Source: Nitrospirota bacterium
GTDB lineage: Bacteria > Nitrospirota > Thermodesulfovibrionia > UBA6902 > DSMQ01
Reading direction: 5' to 3'
Length of the DNA stretch: 7,221 nt
NCBI GenBank assembly: GCA_016207865.1
Contig: JACQZD010000180.1
Location: forward strand, 1-7,221
In this document: piece after piece, positions 1-6,757 of the stretch
Layout: every line of letters starts with the position of its first letter
Position numbering within the stretch: the stretch's first letter is position 1
Translations under genes and position numbers: made by a program
Notes under the pieces: generated by a model
Databases searched by the model: none
Seen by the model: only the letters and a program-made list of their open reading frames with translations
Told to the model about the DNA's origin: nothing

Positions 1-561
1 CACTTTTTTAAGCGATGCCGATATAGTTTTAACAACAGCTTCCGTAGGAAGCCCTGCCGCTATTTTTGAATTCCGCTCTCTTTTTATCTCCTCTGACTTG
101 GCCCTGAATCTCTCGTCTATGGATTTAGCATTATCAGCCTTTGGCTTTGCCATGCCGAGAAGTTCGTAAAAAAGCCTGATGCCGATATAACAGAGGACAC
201 AGCCGACAAATAATTTAAATGCTTTCGGGTCAGGGAGATAGATAACCCTCAGATAGTAACCGAGAAACACTCCGGGAAGGGTGCCGGCGATTATCACCCA
301 CGTAAGAGGCCACGCCATTCTGCCTTCTCTGATATAGCGGTACACACCGCTTGGGATTGCAACAATATTAAATACATGGTTTGTCCCGCTTACAGACGGG
401 GCAGTGTAATTAAGCACGCTCATCTGAAAAGGAAGCAGAAGAAAAGCGCCTGAGATCCCGCCCATGGATGTAAAAAATGAAATTATCAAAGCGACAAGCG
501 GAGGAATAAATATGTGGGTCCTGACTCCGGATATTGGAAATAATACATATAAAAAATCCAT
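1..561 (-). CDS. TauE/SafE family membrane exporter, N-terminal part (runs off left edge)
   Basis: Reading the minus strand from an ATG at 561 gives 187 codons without a stop to the window edge, beginning MDFLYVLFPISG. A hydrophobic segment at about residues 17-45 contains the glycine-rich stretch GGISGAFLLLP. It is followed by SGTNHVFNIVAIPSGVYRY and REGRM, then a second hydrophobic stretch (WVIIAGTLPGVFLGYYLR) and a third (FKLFVGCVLCYIGIRLF). This order matches the N-terminal half of TauE/SafE (formerly DUF81) inner-membrane proteins, which are thought to export sulfite, sulfoacetate or related anions. After about residue 140 the sequence is charged and lysine-rich (AKSIDERFRAKSEEIKRER), as expected for the long cytoplasmic loop between the two halves. 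The C-terminal half lies outside the window. The gene is divergent from the nagA-like gene. No clear Shine-Dalgarno precedes the ATG. The family call is firm; the substrate is unknown. Confidence 0.88.
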   Translation of the reverse strand, partial: MDFLYVLFPISGVRTHIFIPPLVALIISFFTSMGGISGAFLLLPFQMSVLNYTAPSVSGTNHVFNIVAIPSGVYRYIREGRMAWPLTWVIIAGTLPGVFLGYYLRVIYLPDPKAFKLFVGCVLCYIGIRLFYELLGMAKPKADNAKSIDERFRAKSEEIKRERNSKIAAGLPTEAVVKTISASLKKV

Positions 562-593
562 ACCGTATTTAATTATAATAAATTATACGGTAT
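560..593. promoter_or_regulatory. Pair of ATAC-N-GTAT palindromes over promoter and start codon (possible operator)
   Basis: ATACCGTAT at 560-568 and ATACGGTAT at 585-593 are each perfect odd palindromes (ATAC, one base, GTAT) and are also reverse complements of each other. They start 25 bp apart. One overlaps the ATG of the TauE-like gene and the other overlaps its candidate -10. Two copies of one palindrome at the core promoter suggest binding sites for a dimeric regulator. A plain hairpin is the alternative: the pair can fold as a 9-bp stem with a 16-nt loop. Confidence 0.4.
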
Positions 594-610
594 AAATCAG
601 TTTTTTTTAA
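582..610 (-). promoter_or_regulatory. Candidate sigma70-type promoter of the TauE-like gene
   Basis: On the minus strand TTAAAA (610-605) is followed after 17 bp by a perfect TATAAT (587-582). This predicts a start near 575 and a leader of only about 14 nt. A second TATAAT at 577-572 would put the start about four bases before the ATG, giving a nearly leaderless mRNA. The region is very AT-rich, so chance matches are easy; the 17-bp spacing and position are what support the call. Confidence 0.45.
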
Positions 611-620
611 TTTAACGACA

Positions 621-691
621 AGATTGCTTCTGCCCTGATAAATCGGGACATCGCAATGACAAGCGAGGAATCCCGTTTCTCGCAATGACAA
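621..691. repeat. Remnant of a 'TCGCAATGACA' intergenic repeat
   Basis: A 12-bp direct repeat TCGCAATGACAA occurs at 651-662 and 680-691, and AGATTGCTTC lies at 621-630. From memory, TCATTGCGAG together with GAAGCAATC is the signature of palindromic intergenic repeats scattered through many unrelated bacterial genomes; both halves are present here, the first on the opposite strand. A short CGGGA/TCCCG stem (644-648 with 671-675) brackets the first copy. No coding potential is seen in this gap. Confidence 0.55.
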
Positions 692-714
692 TCTTTATCG
701 CTGGATTTAGATTA

Positions 715-723
715 TGGTATCAT
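715..723 (+). promoter_or_regulatory. Possible extended -10 giving a leaderless nagA-like transcript
   Basis: TGGTATCAT at 715-723 fits the extended -10 pattern TGnTATAAT with one mismatch. Its expected start point, six or seven bases downstream, falls on the ATG at 729. That would make the mRNA leaderless, which agrees with the absence of any Shine-Dalgarno before this ATG. No convincing -35 is seen. Confidence 0.3.
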
Positions 724-728
724 AGTCC

Positions 729-1634
<906 letters not shown>

Positions 1635-1694
1635 TTTTTAATACAATTTAGAGTATCCCGCCTAAAATTTTCCTTAGCGCGCAATGCCTTTTTA

Positions 1695-1703
1695 TGATAT
1701 AAT
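1695..1703 (+). promoter_or_regulatory. Extended -10 promoter for the hydrolase-nth-birA cluster
   Basis: TGATATAAT is a perfect extended -10 (TG, one base, TATAAT). A weak -35-like TTAGCG lies at 1674-1679, 18 bp upstream of the hexamer. The predicted start near 1710 gives a leader of about 90 nt that includes the CACAGATTA repeat. It lies downstream of the nagA-like stop and is the best promoter candidate for the long plus-strand cluster. Confidence 0.5.
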
Positions 1704-1742
1704 TTTAAAAACTATTAAAATATCAAAAGCTAGAAAGAATTT

Positions 1743-1775
1743 AACCACAGATTACACAGATTAACACAGATTTTA
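1743..1775 (+). repeat. Degenerate tandem repeat of (A)CACAGATT units
   Basis: Three near copies of CACAGATT(A), with a 9-10 bp period, fill the leader between the promoter and the start of the hydrolase gene. From memory, tracts of this wording are common between genes in several environmental bacterial genomes; here it resembles the other short-period tracts in the window in size and placement. Confidence 0.7.
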
Positions 1776-1799
1776 AAGATGTTTTTATAAGGGGGTAAA

Positions 1800-2507
1800 A
1801 TGCAAAAATCTATTTTTTTCTTTTCTATTCTGATATTGGCATTTATTACGCCTTTTGCAGTCAATGCGGAAGTAAAGGAGGTTTCGGCAATGGCAAAAGA
1901 TATACACTGGCTTGGACATGATACATTTAAAATTACCGGCGAAAAGATAATAATCTACACAGACCCGTTTAGAATCAAGAAGAAGGACACCGCTGATATA
2001 ATCCTCATCACACACGAGCACTATGACCACTGCTCTCCTGAGGATGTTGCAAAACTTCAGGGACCGGATACAGCTATTATTACAACTTCAGATTGCGCTA
2101 AGAAGCTCTCTGGAAATATAAAGACAGTTAAACCCGGGGACAAGATTACAATCGCAGGTGTGGGAATAGAGGCAGTGCCGGCTTACAACACCAATAAACA
2201 GTTTCACACAAAAGACAAAGGGTGGGTCGGATACATTTTTTCTGTCAAAGGACAGCGAATTTACCTGGCAGGCGATACAGACTACATCCCTGAAATGAAG
2301 ACCTTTAAAGCGGATATTGCGCTTCTGCCTGTATCAGGGACTTATGTCATGACTGCCGGGGAGGCTGTAAAAGCGGCGCTTGACATCAAGCCGAAACTTG
2401 CAATACCAATGCACTATGCATCAATCGTGGGGACAAAGGATGACGCAAGGCAATTTGCAGAGGGGCTTAAGGGAAAGGTAGAGGTAGAAATACTGAAAGA
2501 AGAATGA
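1800..2507 (+). CDS. Metallo-beta-lactamase-fold hydrolase (UlaG/UPF0173-like) with a signal peptide
   Basis: A 235-residue protein. Residues 1-23 form a textbook Sec signal peptide: a short positive start (MQKS), a hydrophobic core (FFFSILILAFITPFA) and a VNA cleavage site. The remainder is an MBL-fold domain of the COG2220 (UlaG-like) type, with TDPF near residue 54, the metal-binding HEHYDH at 72-77, PAYN and H136 mid-domain, AGDTD at 157-161 and the last ligand MHY (H205). Such proteins are Zn- or Mn-dependent hydrolases or lactonases; the substrate cannot be told. AAGGGGGT precedes the ATG at 1800 with a short spacing. A second, better Shine-Dalgarno precedes an in-frame ATG at 1890 (M31), from which translation would give a 205-residue protein without the signal peptide, close to the usual start of this domain (MAKDIHWLGHD). 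The stop overlaps the nth start by four bases (ATGA), indicating translational coupling. Confidence 0.88.
   Translation: MQKSIFFFSILILAFITPFAVNAEVKEVSAMAKDIHWLGHDTFKITGEKIIIYTDPFRIKKKDTADIILITHEHYDHCSPEDVAKLQGPDTAIITTSDCAKKLSGNIKTVKPGDKITIAGVGIEAVPAYNTNKQFHTKDKGWVGYIFSVKGQRIYLAGDTDYIPEMKTFKADIALLPVSGTYVMTAGEAVKAALDIKPKLAIPMHYASIVGTKDDARQFAEGLKGKVEVEILKEE
1874..1892 (+). promoter_or_regulatory. Internal ribosome binding site and alternative start in the hydrolase gene
   Basis: AAAGGAGGT at 1874-1882 is a near-perfect Shine-Dalgarno. It lies 7 nt before an in-frame ATG at 1890, immediately after the signal-peptide codons. It is stronger than the site before the upstream ATG. Initiation here would make a cytoplasmic form beginning at M31 of the long product. 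Confidence 0.6.
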
Positions 2508-3142
2508 AAATGGCTGATGCCGGAAAAATTGCAGGGCTTTTACTTAAAAAATATCCAGCGCCCGGGATTGCGCTTAATTTTTCCAATCCGCTTGATTTGC
2601 TTGTCGCTACGATTCTTTCCGCACAGTGCACTGATGTACGGGTAAATGAGATTACAAAGACGCTTTTTAAAAAATATAAGACAGCGGCTGATTATGCAAA
2701 AGCTGATTTAAAAATATTTGAGCAGGCAATAAAGCCCGCAGGATTTTATAAAAACAAGGCAAAGATGATTATTGAGTGCTGCAAAAAAATTATAAAGGAC
2801 TTTAACAGACAGGTTCCGTCAACTATGGAAGAACTAATAACACTGCCCGGCGTCGGCAGAAAAACCGCCAATGTCGTTCTGGGAGGCGTCTTTGGCAGGC
2901 AGACTATTGCAGTTGATACGCATGTATTAAGGGTCTCAAACAGACTCGGCATTGCTCATTCGGATAATCCCGACAGGGTTGAGGAAGAATTGGTAAAACA
3001 GCTCCCTCATGATAAGCTGACTGCATTTAATCTTGCCATGATACTGCACGGCAGGCAGACCTGTAAGGCCAGAAAGCCTGCCTGCGGGGTGTTCGTGCTT
3101 TATGAAGAATGCGAATGGACGGAAAAATGGAAGAAAAAATAA
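2504..3142 (+). CDS. nth: Endonuclease III (DNA glycosylase/AP lyase) with an altered iron-sulfur motif
   Basis: This 212-residue protein follows the E. coli endonuclease III layout closely, even in numbering. It has LSAQCTD near residues 39-44, the helix-hairpin-helix LPGVGRKTANVV with catalytic K120, VDTHVLRVSNRLG with catalytic D138, and a C-terminal cluster motif. The enzyme removes oxidised pyrimidines and nicks at abasic sites in base-excision repair. The family's cluster pattern is C-x6-C-x2-C-x5-C. Here C187, C194 and C203 are present but position 197 is Phe (TTC at 3092-3094), so one of the four 4Fe-4S ligands is missing while the spacing is kept. The start overlaps the hydrolase stop by four bases; a second ATG at 2510 is also possible. 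The 3' end overlaps the start of birA. The family call is very secure. The missing cysteine may be real or a single-base error. Confidence 0.95.
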   Translation: MKMADAGKIAGLLLKKYPAPGIALNFSNPLDLLVATILSAQCTDVRVNEITKTLFKKYKTAADYAKADLKIFEQAIKPAGFYKNKAKMIIECCKKIIKDFNRQVPSTMEELITLPGVGRKTANVVLGGVFGRQTIAVDTHVLRVSNRLGIAHSDNPDRVEEELVKQLPHDKLTAFNLAMILHGRQTCKARKPACGVFVLYEECEWTEKWKKK

Positions 3143-3918
3143 AAAATATTTTCAGGGGTGAAATTATAGGCAGAGAGCTTGTTTTTTTTCAATCGGCAGC
3201 GTCAACCAATGACGAGGCGCTCCGGCTTATACAGGCGAAAGATAATCCTGAAGGAATAGTTATTTTTGCGGATTCGCAGGAGCGCGGAAGGGGGAGGTTT
3301 AACAGAAGCTGGGTCTCACCGCCCGACGTAAATCTTTATTTTACCGTGGTGCTCAAGCCCCCGTTACATTCAAAAGATGCCGCGCTTCTTACCTTAATGG
3401 CTGCCGTTGCGGCAGTGTCTGCCATAAGGGAATATACCGGATTAGATGCCGGCATAAAATGGCCTAATGACATCCTTATCAGAGATAAAAAGGCAGGCGG
3501 CATCCTTGCAGAGACTAAAACAAATGCAAACGGGATAATCTTTGCGGCAGTCGGCATAGGGCTTAACGTCAATCTTTTCATGGAGATGCTGCCTGAAGAA
3601 ATAAGAGCCCTCGCCACTTCCCTGATAAAAGAAAAGGGAGAACCTGTTGACAGAATTAAGCTTTTAAGTCATATACTGAGCAGGATGGAGCACTGGTATA
3701 AGGTGCTTTTAAATGACGGCAAAAAAATACTGATTGATGAATGTGTAAAATTAAGCTCAACTGTCGGAAACATGGTGGATATCATTGCCCCTGATGGTGT
3801 TAAATCGGGGATTGCGGAGGGCATTAGTGAAGACGGCGCGCTGGTCCTGAAATCAGCCTCAGGCTCGGTTGAGATGATTTATGCAGGAGATGTCACGGTC
3901 TTAAAGGATACAAGTTAA
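3127..3918 (+). CDS. birA: Biotin-[acetyl-CoA-carboxylase] ligase, monofunctional (no DNA-binding domain)
   Basis: From the chosen start the product is 263 residues. It has STN (26-28), the biotin/AMP-binding loop QERGRGR (51-57), KWPNDI (111-116), GGILAE (124-129) and GIGLNVN (143-149), then a small C-terminal SH3-like domain (about 211-263) ending in AGDVTVLK. It makes biotinyl-AMP and transfers biotin to the carrier protein of acetyl-CoA carboxylase. There is no N-terminal winged helix, so it should not act as a repressor as E. coli BirA does. The loop reads GRGRFNR where the family usually has GRGRxGR. In-frame ATGs at 3109, 3115 and 3127 are all possible. I chose 3127 because it gives the smallest overlap with nth (16 bases) and a typical charged start (MEEKIKNIF), but no upstream Shine-Dalgarno settles it. 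The neighbour coaX is a common partner of birA. Confidence 0.93.
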   Translation: MEEKIKNIFRGEIIGRELVFFQSAASTNDEALRLIQAKDNPEGIVIFADSQERGRGRFNRSWVSPPDVNLYFTVVLKPPLHSKDAALLTLMAAVAAVSAIREYTGLDAGIKWPNDILIRDKKAGGILAETKTNANGIIFAAVGIGLNVNLFMEMLPEEIRALATSLIKEKGEPVDRIKLLSHILSRMEHWYKVLLNDGKKILIDECVKLSSTVGNMVDIIAPDGVKSGIAEGISEDGALVLKSASGSVEMIYAGDVTVLKDTS

Positions 3919-3930
3919 ACAAAGTTTTCA

Positions 3931-3960
3931 ATGATAAATGATAATTGCTAATTGATAATT
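3931..3960 (+). repeat. AT-rich degenerate repeat of ATGATAAT(T) units
   Basis: ATGATAA, ATGATAATT and ATTGATAATT follow one another in the 60-bp gap between birA and coaX. The tract occupies half of the only sizeable gap in the 3' cluster. It contains no convincing hairpin followed by a T run, so it is probably a repeat remnant rather than a terminator. Confidence 0.55.
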
Positions 3961-3978
3961 TTTACTTGAGCCGTAATC

Positions 3979-4734
3979 ATGCTTTTACTAATTGACATAG
4001 GCAATACAAATATCACAATGTGTTTTTACGACAAGAGCGTAAAACATGTCTCAAGGCTTAATACGCTTCCGGCAAGGGACCGGCGTGAATATGCAATTAT
4101 CCTTGAAGGATTTATGCTTCATAATCATATCTCAGGGGTAAAGGGTGCAGTTGTATGCTCAGTTGTCCCAGAGATAATTCCTGCATTTGTCAGCGCACTG
4201 AAAGATGTCTGCGGGATAAAACCCCTGATTGTAAGCCATAAGCTTAAAACAGGGCTGAAATTCCGCATAAAAAACCCTGAAGCGCTGGGCGCTGACAGGA
4301 TAGCAAATGCCGCTGCAGCATTTAGCCTTTACAAAGGGAATTTAATTGTGATAGATTTTGGTACAGCTACAACTCTTTGTCTTATAACTGAAAAAGGCAA
4401 ATATATGGGAGGAGCTATAATGCCGGGGATTGACATCTCTGCTGATGCACTGCACGAAAAGACGGCAAAACTGCCGAGGGTCAGCCCGATCGCCCCTATG
4501 AAAATAATAGGAGACGATACAAAGAGCAATATACTTGCCGGATTAGTACTCGGACATGCAGGGGCTGTTGAAAGGCTGATAAAGGAATTTAAGACAGCGC
4601 TCGGGGCAAGGGTTAATGTGATTGCCACAGGCGGGCTGGCAGGCATAGTGCTGCCATATATAAAAACCATCAAAAAGGCAAATTCAAATTTAACATTTGA
4701 AGGATTGCGGTTAATATATGAACTTAATGCATGA
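3979..4734 (+). CDS. coaX: Type III pantothenate kinase
   Basis: This 251-residue protein is of the usual length for CoaX, an ASKHA-fold kinase that phosphorylates pantothenate in the first step of coenzyme A synthesis, generally needing a monovalent cation and insensitive to CoA feedback. Visible motifs are DIGNTN (6-11, phosphate loop 1), GADRIANA (104-111), DFGTATT (126-132, phosphate loop 2), GGAIMPG (144-150) and ATGGLA (216-221, adenosine motif). The C-terminus LTFEGLRLIYELN is also family-typical. The ATG at 3979 has only a weak Shine-Dalgarno-like TTGAG upstream, but DIGNTN at residue 6 fixes the start well. The 3' end overlaps galT by 17 bases. Position after birA fits a cofactor-supply pair (biotin attachment and CoA). 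Confidence 0.95.
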   Translation: MLLLIDIGNTNITMCFYDKSVKHVSRLNTLPARDRREYAIILEGFMLHNHISGVKGAVVCSVVPEIIPAFVSALKDVCGIKPLIVSHKLKTGLKFRIKNPEALGADRIANAAAAFSLYKGNLIVIDFGTATTLCLITEKGKYMGGAIMPGIDISADALHEKTAKLPRVSPIAPMKIIGDDTKSNILAGLVLGHAGAVERLIKEFKTALGARVNVIATGGLAGIVLPYIKTIKKANSNLTFEGLRLIYELNA

Positions 4735-5743
4735 GTTAAGAAAAGACCCGGTACTTAACAGGTGGATTATTGCGGCAAAGACCCCGCCTGCCACTCTGAC
4801 GGACTTTGTGACAAAAGAAAAGGAAGAGCCTGATGACCCTCAGTCATGCCTGCTTTGTGCAGGGAGGGAAGCCGGCACGCCTCCTGAAATAACAGCCGTC
4901 AGGGAAAAGGGCTCTAAACCGAACAGTTCAGGATGGCTTACAAGGGTTATCCCGAATTTCAAACCCATGCTTCAGATTGAAGGCGAATTAAATTCTGAAG
5001 GCATGGGGATGTATGATAAGATAAACGGCGTAGGCGCGAATGAACTGATTATTGAGACCCCTGAGCATATTATGAACAACAGAGAATTGGATGTGAGGCA
5101 TGTGACAAGGACGCTCCTGATGTATAAAGAAAGGATTTTAGACCTTGAAAATGATAAAAGATTAAGATATATCCTGATTTCCAAGTCTTACGGCAAGGCG
5201 GCGGGAGCTTTATACAGCCACCCGCATTCCCAGCTTACCGCATCTCCTATTATCCCCCAAAGGATAAAGGAGGAACTGGACAGCGCCAAGGCCTATTACA
5301 AGATGAAAGAGCGGTGCATATTCTGCGATATTCTCAGGGAGGAAGAAAAGACAGGCGAGAGAATTGTCCTTGAAAGCAGGGATTTTATAGCTTTCTGCCC
5401 TTTTGCCTCCGCATTTCCCTTTGAAATTTGGATAGTGCCGAGAAAGCATGAGTGCTCTTTCCAGGAAACCGAGGGCAAAGAAATTGAAGACCTCGGCCTT
5501 GCAATTTTTACCCTTCTGAATAAATTGGCAAAGCTGCTCAACGATCCGCCTTACAACCTGGCCCTTCATAATGCGCCAAACAGGGTACCGAGGCGGGAGC
5601 ACTGGCATACGCTCGGTGATGACTTCCACTGGCATATTGAGATAGTGCCGCGGTTAAGCACCCCGGCGTTTGAATGGAGTTCAGGCTTTTACTTATTAAA
5701 CATACCCCCCGAAGCGGGGGCAAAATATTTAAGGGAGGTTTAA
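4718..5743 (+). CDS. galT: Galactose-1-phosphate uridylyltransferase-like enzyme
   Basis: A 341-residue class I GalT-like member of the HIT superfamily. It begins with the typical HELRKDPVLNRWIIAA. The zinc-type CxxC is at 44-47 (CLLC) and H117 fits the third ligand. The catalytic HPH triplet is at 168-170, with H170 the expected nucleophile that carries UMP. A second CxxC (CIFC, 200-203) follows, and late histidines H284, H304 and H306 (FHWHIEIVPR) fit the second metal site. GalT swaps UMP between UDP-glucose and galactose-1-phosphate in the Leloir pathway. Here the triplet is followed by SQ rather than the GQ of E. coli. No galK or galE is adjacent, so activity on another nucleotide sugar (for example an ADP-glucose phosphorylase-like role) is possible. 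An in-frame ATG at 4727 gives the start MHELRKDP and is an equally good choice. The start lies inside coaX and the stop TAA overlaps the ATG at 5743. Confidence 0.9.
   Translation: MNLMHELRKDPVLNRWIIAAKTPPATLTDFVTKEKEEPDDPQSCLLCAGREAGTPPEITAVREKGSKPNSSGWLTRVIPNFKPMLQIEGELNSEGMGMYDKINGVGANELIIETPEHIMNNRELDVRHVTRTLLMYKERILDLENDKRLRYILISKSYGKAAGALYSHPHSQLTASPIIPQRIKEELDSAKAYYKMKERCIFCDILREEEKTGERIVLESRDFIAFCPFASAFPFEIWIVPRKHECSFQETEGKEIEDLGLAIFTLLNKLAKLLNDPPYNLALHNAPNRVPRREHWHTLGDDFHWHIEIVPRLSTPAFEWSSGFYLLNIPPEAGAKYLREV
5706..5720 (+). other. GC-rich hairpin at the 3' end of galT
   Basis: CCCCCG (5706-5711) and CGGGGG (5715-5720) can pair perfectly around a 3-nt AAG loop. It lies in the last dozen galT codons (Pro-Pro-Glu-Ala-Gly) and ends 11 nt before the Shine-Dalgarno of the stress-protein gene. 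No T run follows, so it is not an intrinsic terminator. It might affect mRNA stability or coupling between the two genes, or simply reflect codon choice. Confidence 0.4.
5732..5738 (+). promoter_or_regulatory. Strong ribosome binding site of the universal stress protein gene
   Basis: AGGGAGG at 5732-5738, inside the last galT codons, precedes two tandem ATGs at 5743 and 5746. The 7-nt spacing to 5746 is better than the 4-nt spacing to 5743, so 5746 is preferred. It also argues against any start further upstream within galT. Confidence 0.75.
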
Positions 5744-5745
5744 TG

Positions 5746-6204
5746 ATGAAGGTTGAGAAAATACTTTTTCCGACTGATTTCTCAGAGGGTTCTTTTCATG
5801 CCCTGCCGTATGCGGTTGATTTGGCAAAGCATTACAACGCGAAGCTTTTTATTATTCATGTCATCTATGATATTGCACAGGCCACAGACTCTCACATCCC
5901 CCATATCTCGGCGGATGAACTTTACAAGGAGATATCGGCCTGGGCGCAGAAGGAAATGGAATCGTGCTGCATTGAGGGAATCAGGGGGCTTGCGGATGTT
6001 AAGAAGCAGGTAGTAAGAGGAATCCCCTATGAGGAGATAATTAAATTTGCCGGCGATGAAAAGATTGATATGATTGTCATGGGCACTTACGGAAGAAAAG
6101 GGCTTGAACGGTTTATCTTCGGCAGTACGGCGGAAAGGGTGGTGAGACGCGCTCCATGCCCGGTGATGACAGTAAGAGTGCCAAGGCACAGGGAAAAGCA
6201 GTAA
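5746..6204 (+). CDS. Universal stress protein (UspA family), ATP-binding type
   Basis: A 152-residue single-domain Usp. It starts with MKVEKILFPTDFSEGS, where D11 is the conserved nucleotide-contacting acid. A second strand reads LFIIHVI, and the C-terminal motif G-x2-G-x9-G-S is intact (G113, G116, G126, S127; MGTYG and FGSTAE). This is the ATP-binding class, which usually forms dimers in the cytoplasm and helps cells survive starvation or other stress through binding partners. The chain ends with a basic tail (RVPRHREKQ). The length is normal. The gene is coupled to galT (stop and start overlap at 5741-5745) and overlaps the JAMM gene by 49 bases, so all three are probably translated from one message. 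Confidence 0.93.
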   Translation: MKVEKILFPTDFSEGSFHALPYAVDLAKHYNAKLFIIHVIYDIAQATDSHIPHISADELYKEISAWAQKEMESCCIEGIRGLADVKKQVVRGIPYEEIIKFAGDEKIDMIVMGTYGRKGLERFIFGSTAERVVRRAPCPVMTVRVPRHREKQ

Positions 6205-6737
6205 AAAAAAGAAGGCCGTTAAAAGCCTATCTTTCAGAGGATGCATTTATGGATCTGCTTCTGAGCTCTGCAGAGGTGTTTAAGCGGGAGAGCCTCGGCT
6301 ATCTGCTGGGCTACCGTCTTGAAGACCGCTTCATCATAGAGCATGCCTTTACACTGCAGACGGCAAAAAGAAAACCGAAGGGCGTGATCTTCCAGCACAA
6401 AAATCATAAGAAGATAGAGCCGATACTTTCAAAGTTTGAAAAGCTTCAGATAATCGGAGATTTCCATTCGCATACGCAATATGGAGATTCCAAGGGCATT
6501 CCCATCCCCAGCCCTCTGGATATAAAAGGGATGGAGGCGGACATGCTTTACATCATTGTTGCCATCAATGACTTGGAACTCAGCAGGCCGTGGAGGGAAA
6601 ACACCGACGGCAGCATATCAGGAAGCATAGGAGCTTTTTTCTTCAAGATAACCGCATATTATTACCCGGAGGCAAATGCCATCCCGCTCAGGGTGCGTAT
6701 CTACTGTCCCTTTCCGCCGGGGTTAAATGTCAGCTGA
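6156..6737 (+). CDS. JAMM-motif (JAB/MPN/Mov34-like) putative metalloprotease
   Basis: A 193-residue protein with JAMM metalloprotease signatures: a catalytic-type Glu in RESLGYLLGY (E45), a strand leading into GDFHSHT (H104, H106), and S119 and D122 in PSPLD. JAMM proteins are Zn-dependent isopeptidases or proteases; some bacterial members trim sulfur-carrier or ubiquitin-like proteins. The canonical pattern is H-x-H-x7-S-x2-D, whereas here 12 residues separate the second His and the Ser. No ubiquitin-like partner is seen nearby. The C-terminal part (about 145-193; SISGSIGAFFFKITAYYYPE, then RIYCPFPPG) is not recognised. The N-terminus is basic and low-complexity (residues 1-20), and the domain proper begins near PLKAYLSEDAF. 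The ATG at 6156 lies inside the stress-protein gene; ATG at 6249 would cut into the domain, so the longer start is preferred. Proteolytic activity is inferred, not shown. Confidence 0.75.
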   Translation: MPGDDSKSAKAQGKAVKKRRPLKAYLSEDAFMDLLLSSAEVFKRESLGYLLGYRLEDRFIIEHAFTLQTAKRKPKGVIFQHKNHKKIEPILSKFEKLQIIGDFHSHTQYGDSKGIPIPSPLDIKGMEADMLYIIVAINDLELSRPWRENTDGSISGSIGAFFFKITAYYYPEANAIPLRVRIYCPFPPGLNVS

Positions 6738-6757
6738 AAATTACAGAGCAAATTAAA

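Noticed and set aside
560..608. Intrinsic terminator (inverted repeat followed by eight T)
   Set aside because: The stem is AT-rich with a 16-nt loop, a gap separates it from the T run, and no plus-strand gene ends here. A pair of operator-like palindromes fits better.
1635..1694. Frameshifted continuation of the nagA-like C-terminus
   Set aside because: No frame after the stop encodes the expected glycine-rich GxxADL-type segment; the sequence is AT-rich and leads into a promoter.
5210..5635. 141-residue minus-strand open frame inside galT
   Set aside because: The plus-strand protein carries full GalT motifs across this stretch; the antisense frame has no family features.
6196..6215. Run of A after CAGT as a possible programmed frameshift fusing the Usp and JAMM proteins
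   Set aside because: The Usp stop codon (6202-6204) lies at the start of the A run, so ribosomes in the Usp frame terminate before reaching a usable slippery stretch. Ordinary overlap coupling explains the arrangement.
5782..6246. 154-residue minus-strand open frame opposite the stress-protein gene
   Set aside because: The Usp motifs on the plus strand are intact and preceded by a strong ribosome site; the antisense protein looks like shadow sequence rich in Arg, His and Leu.
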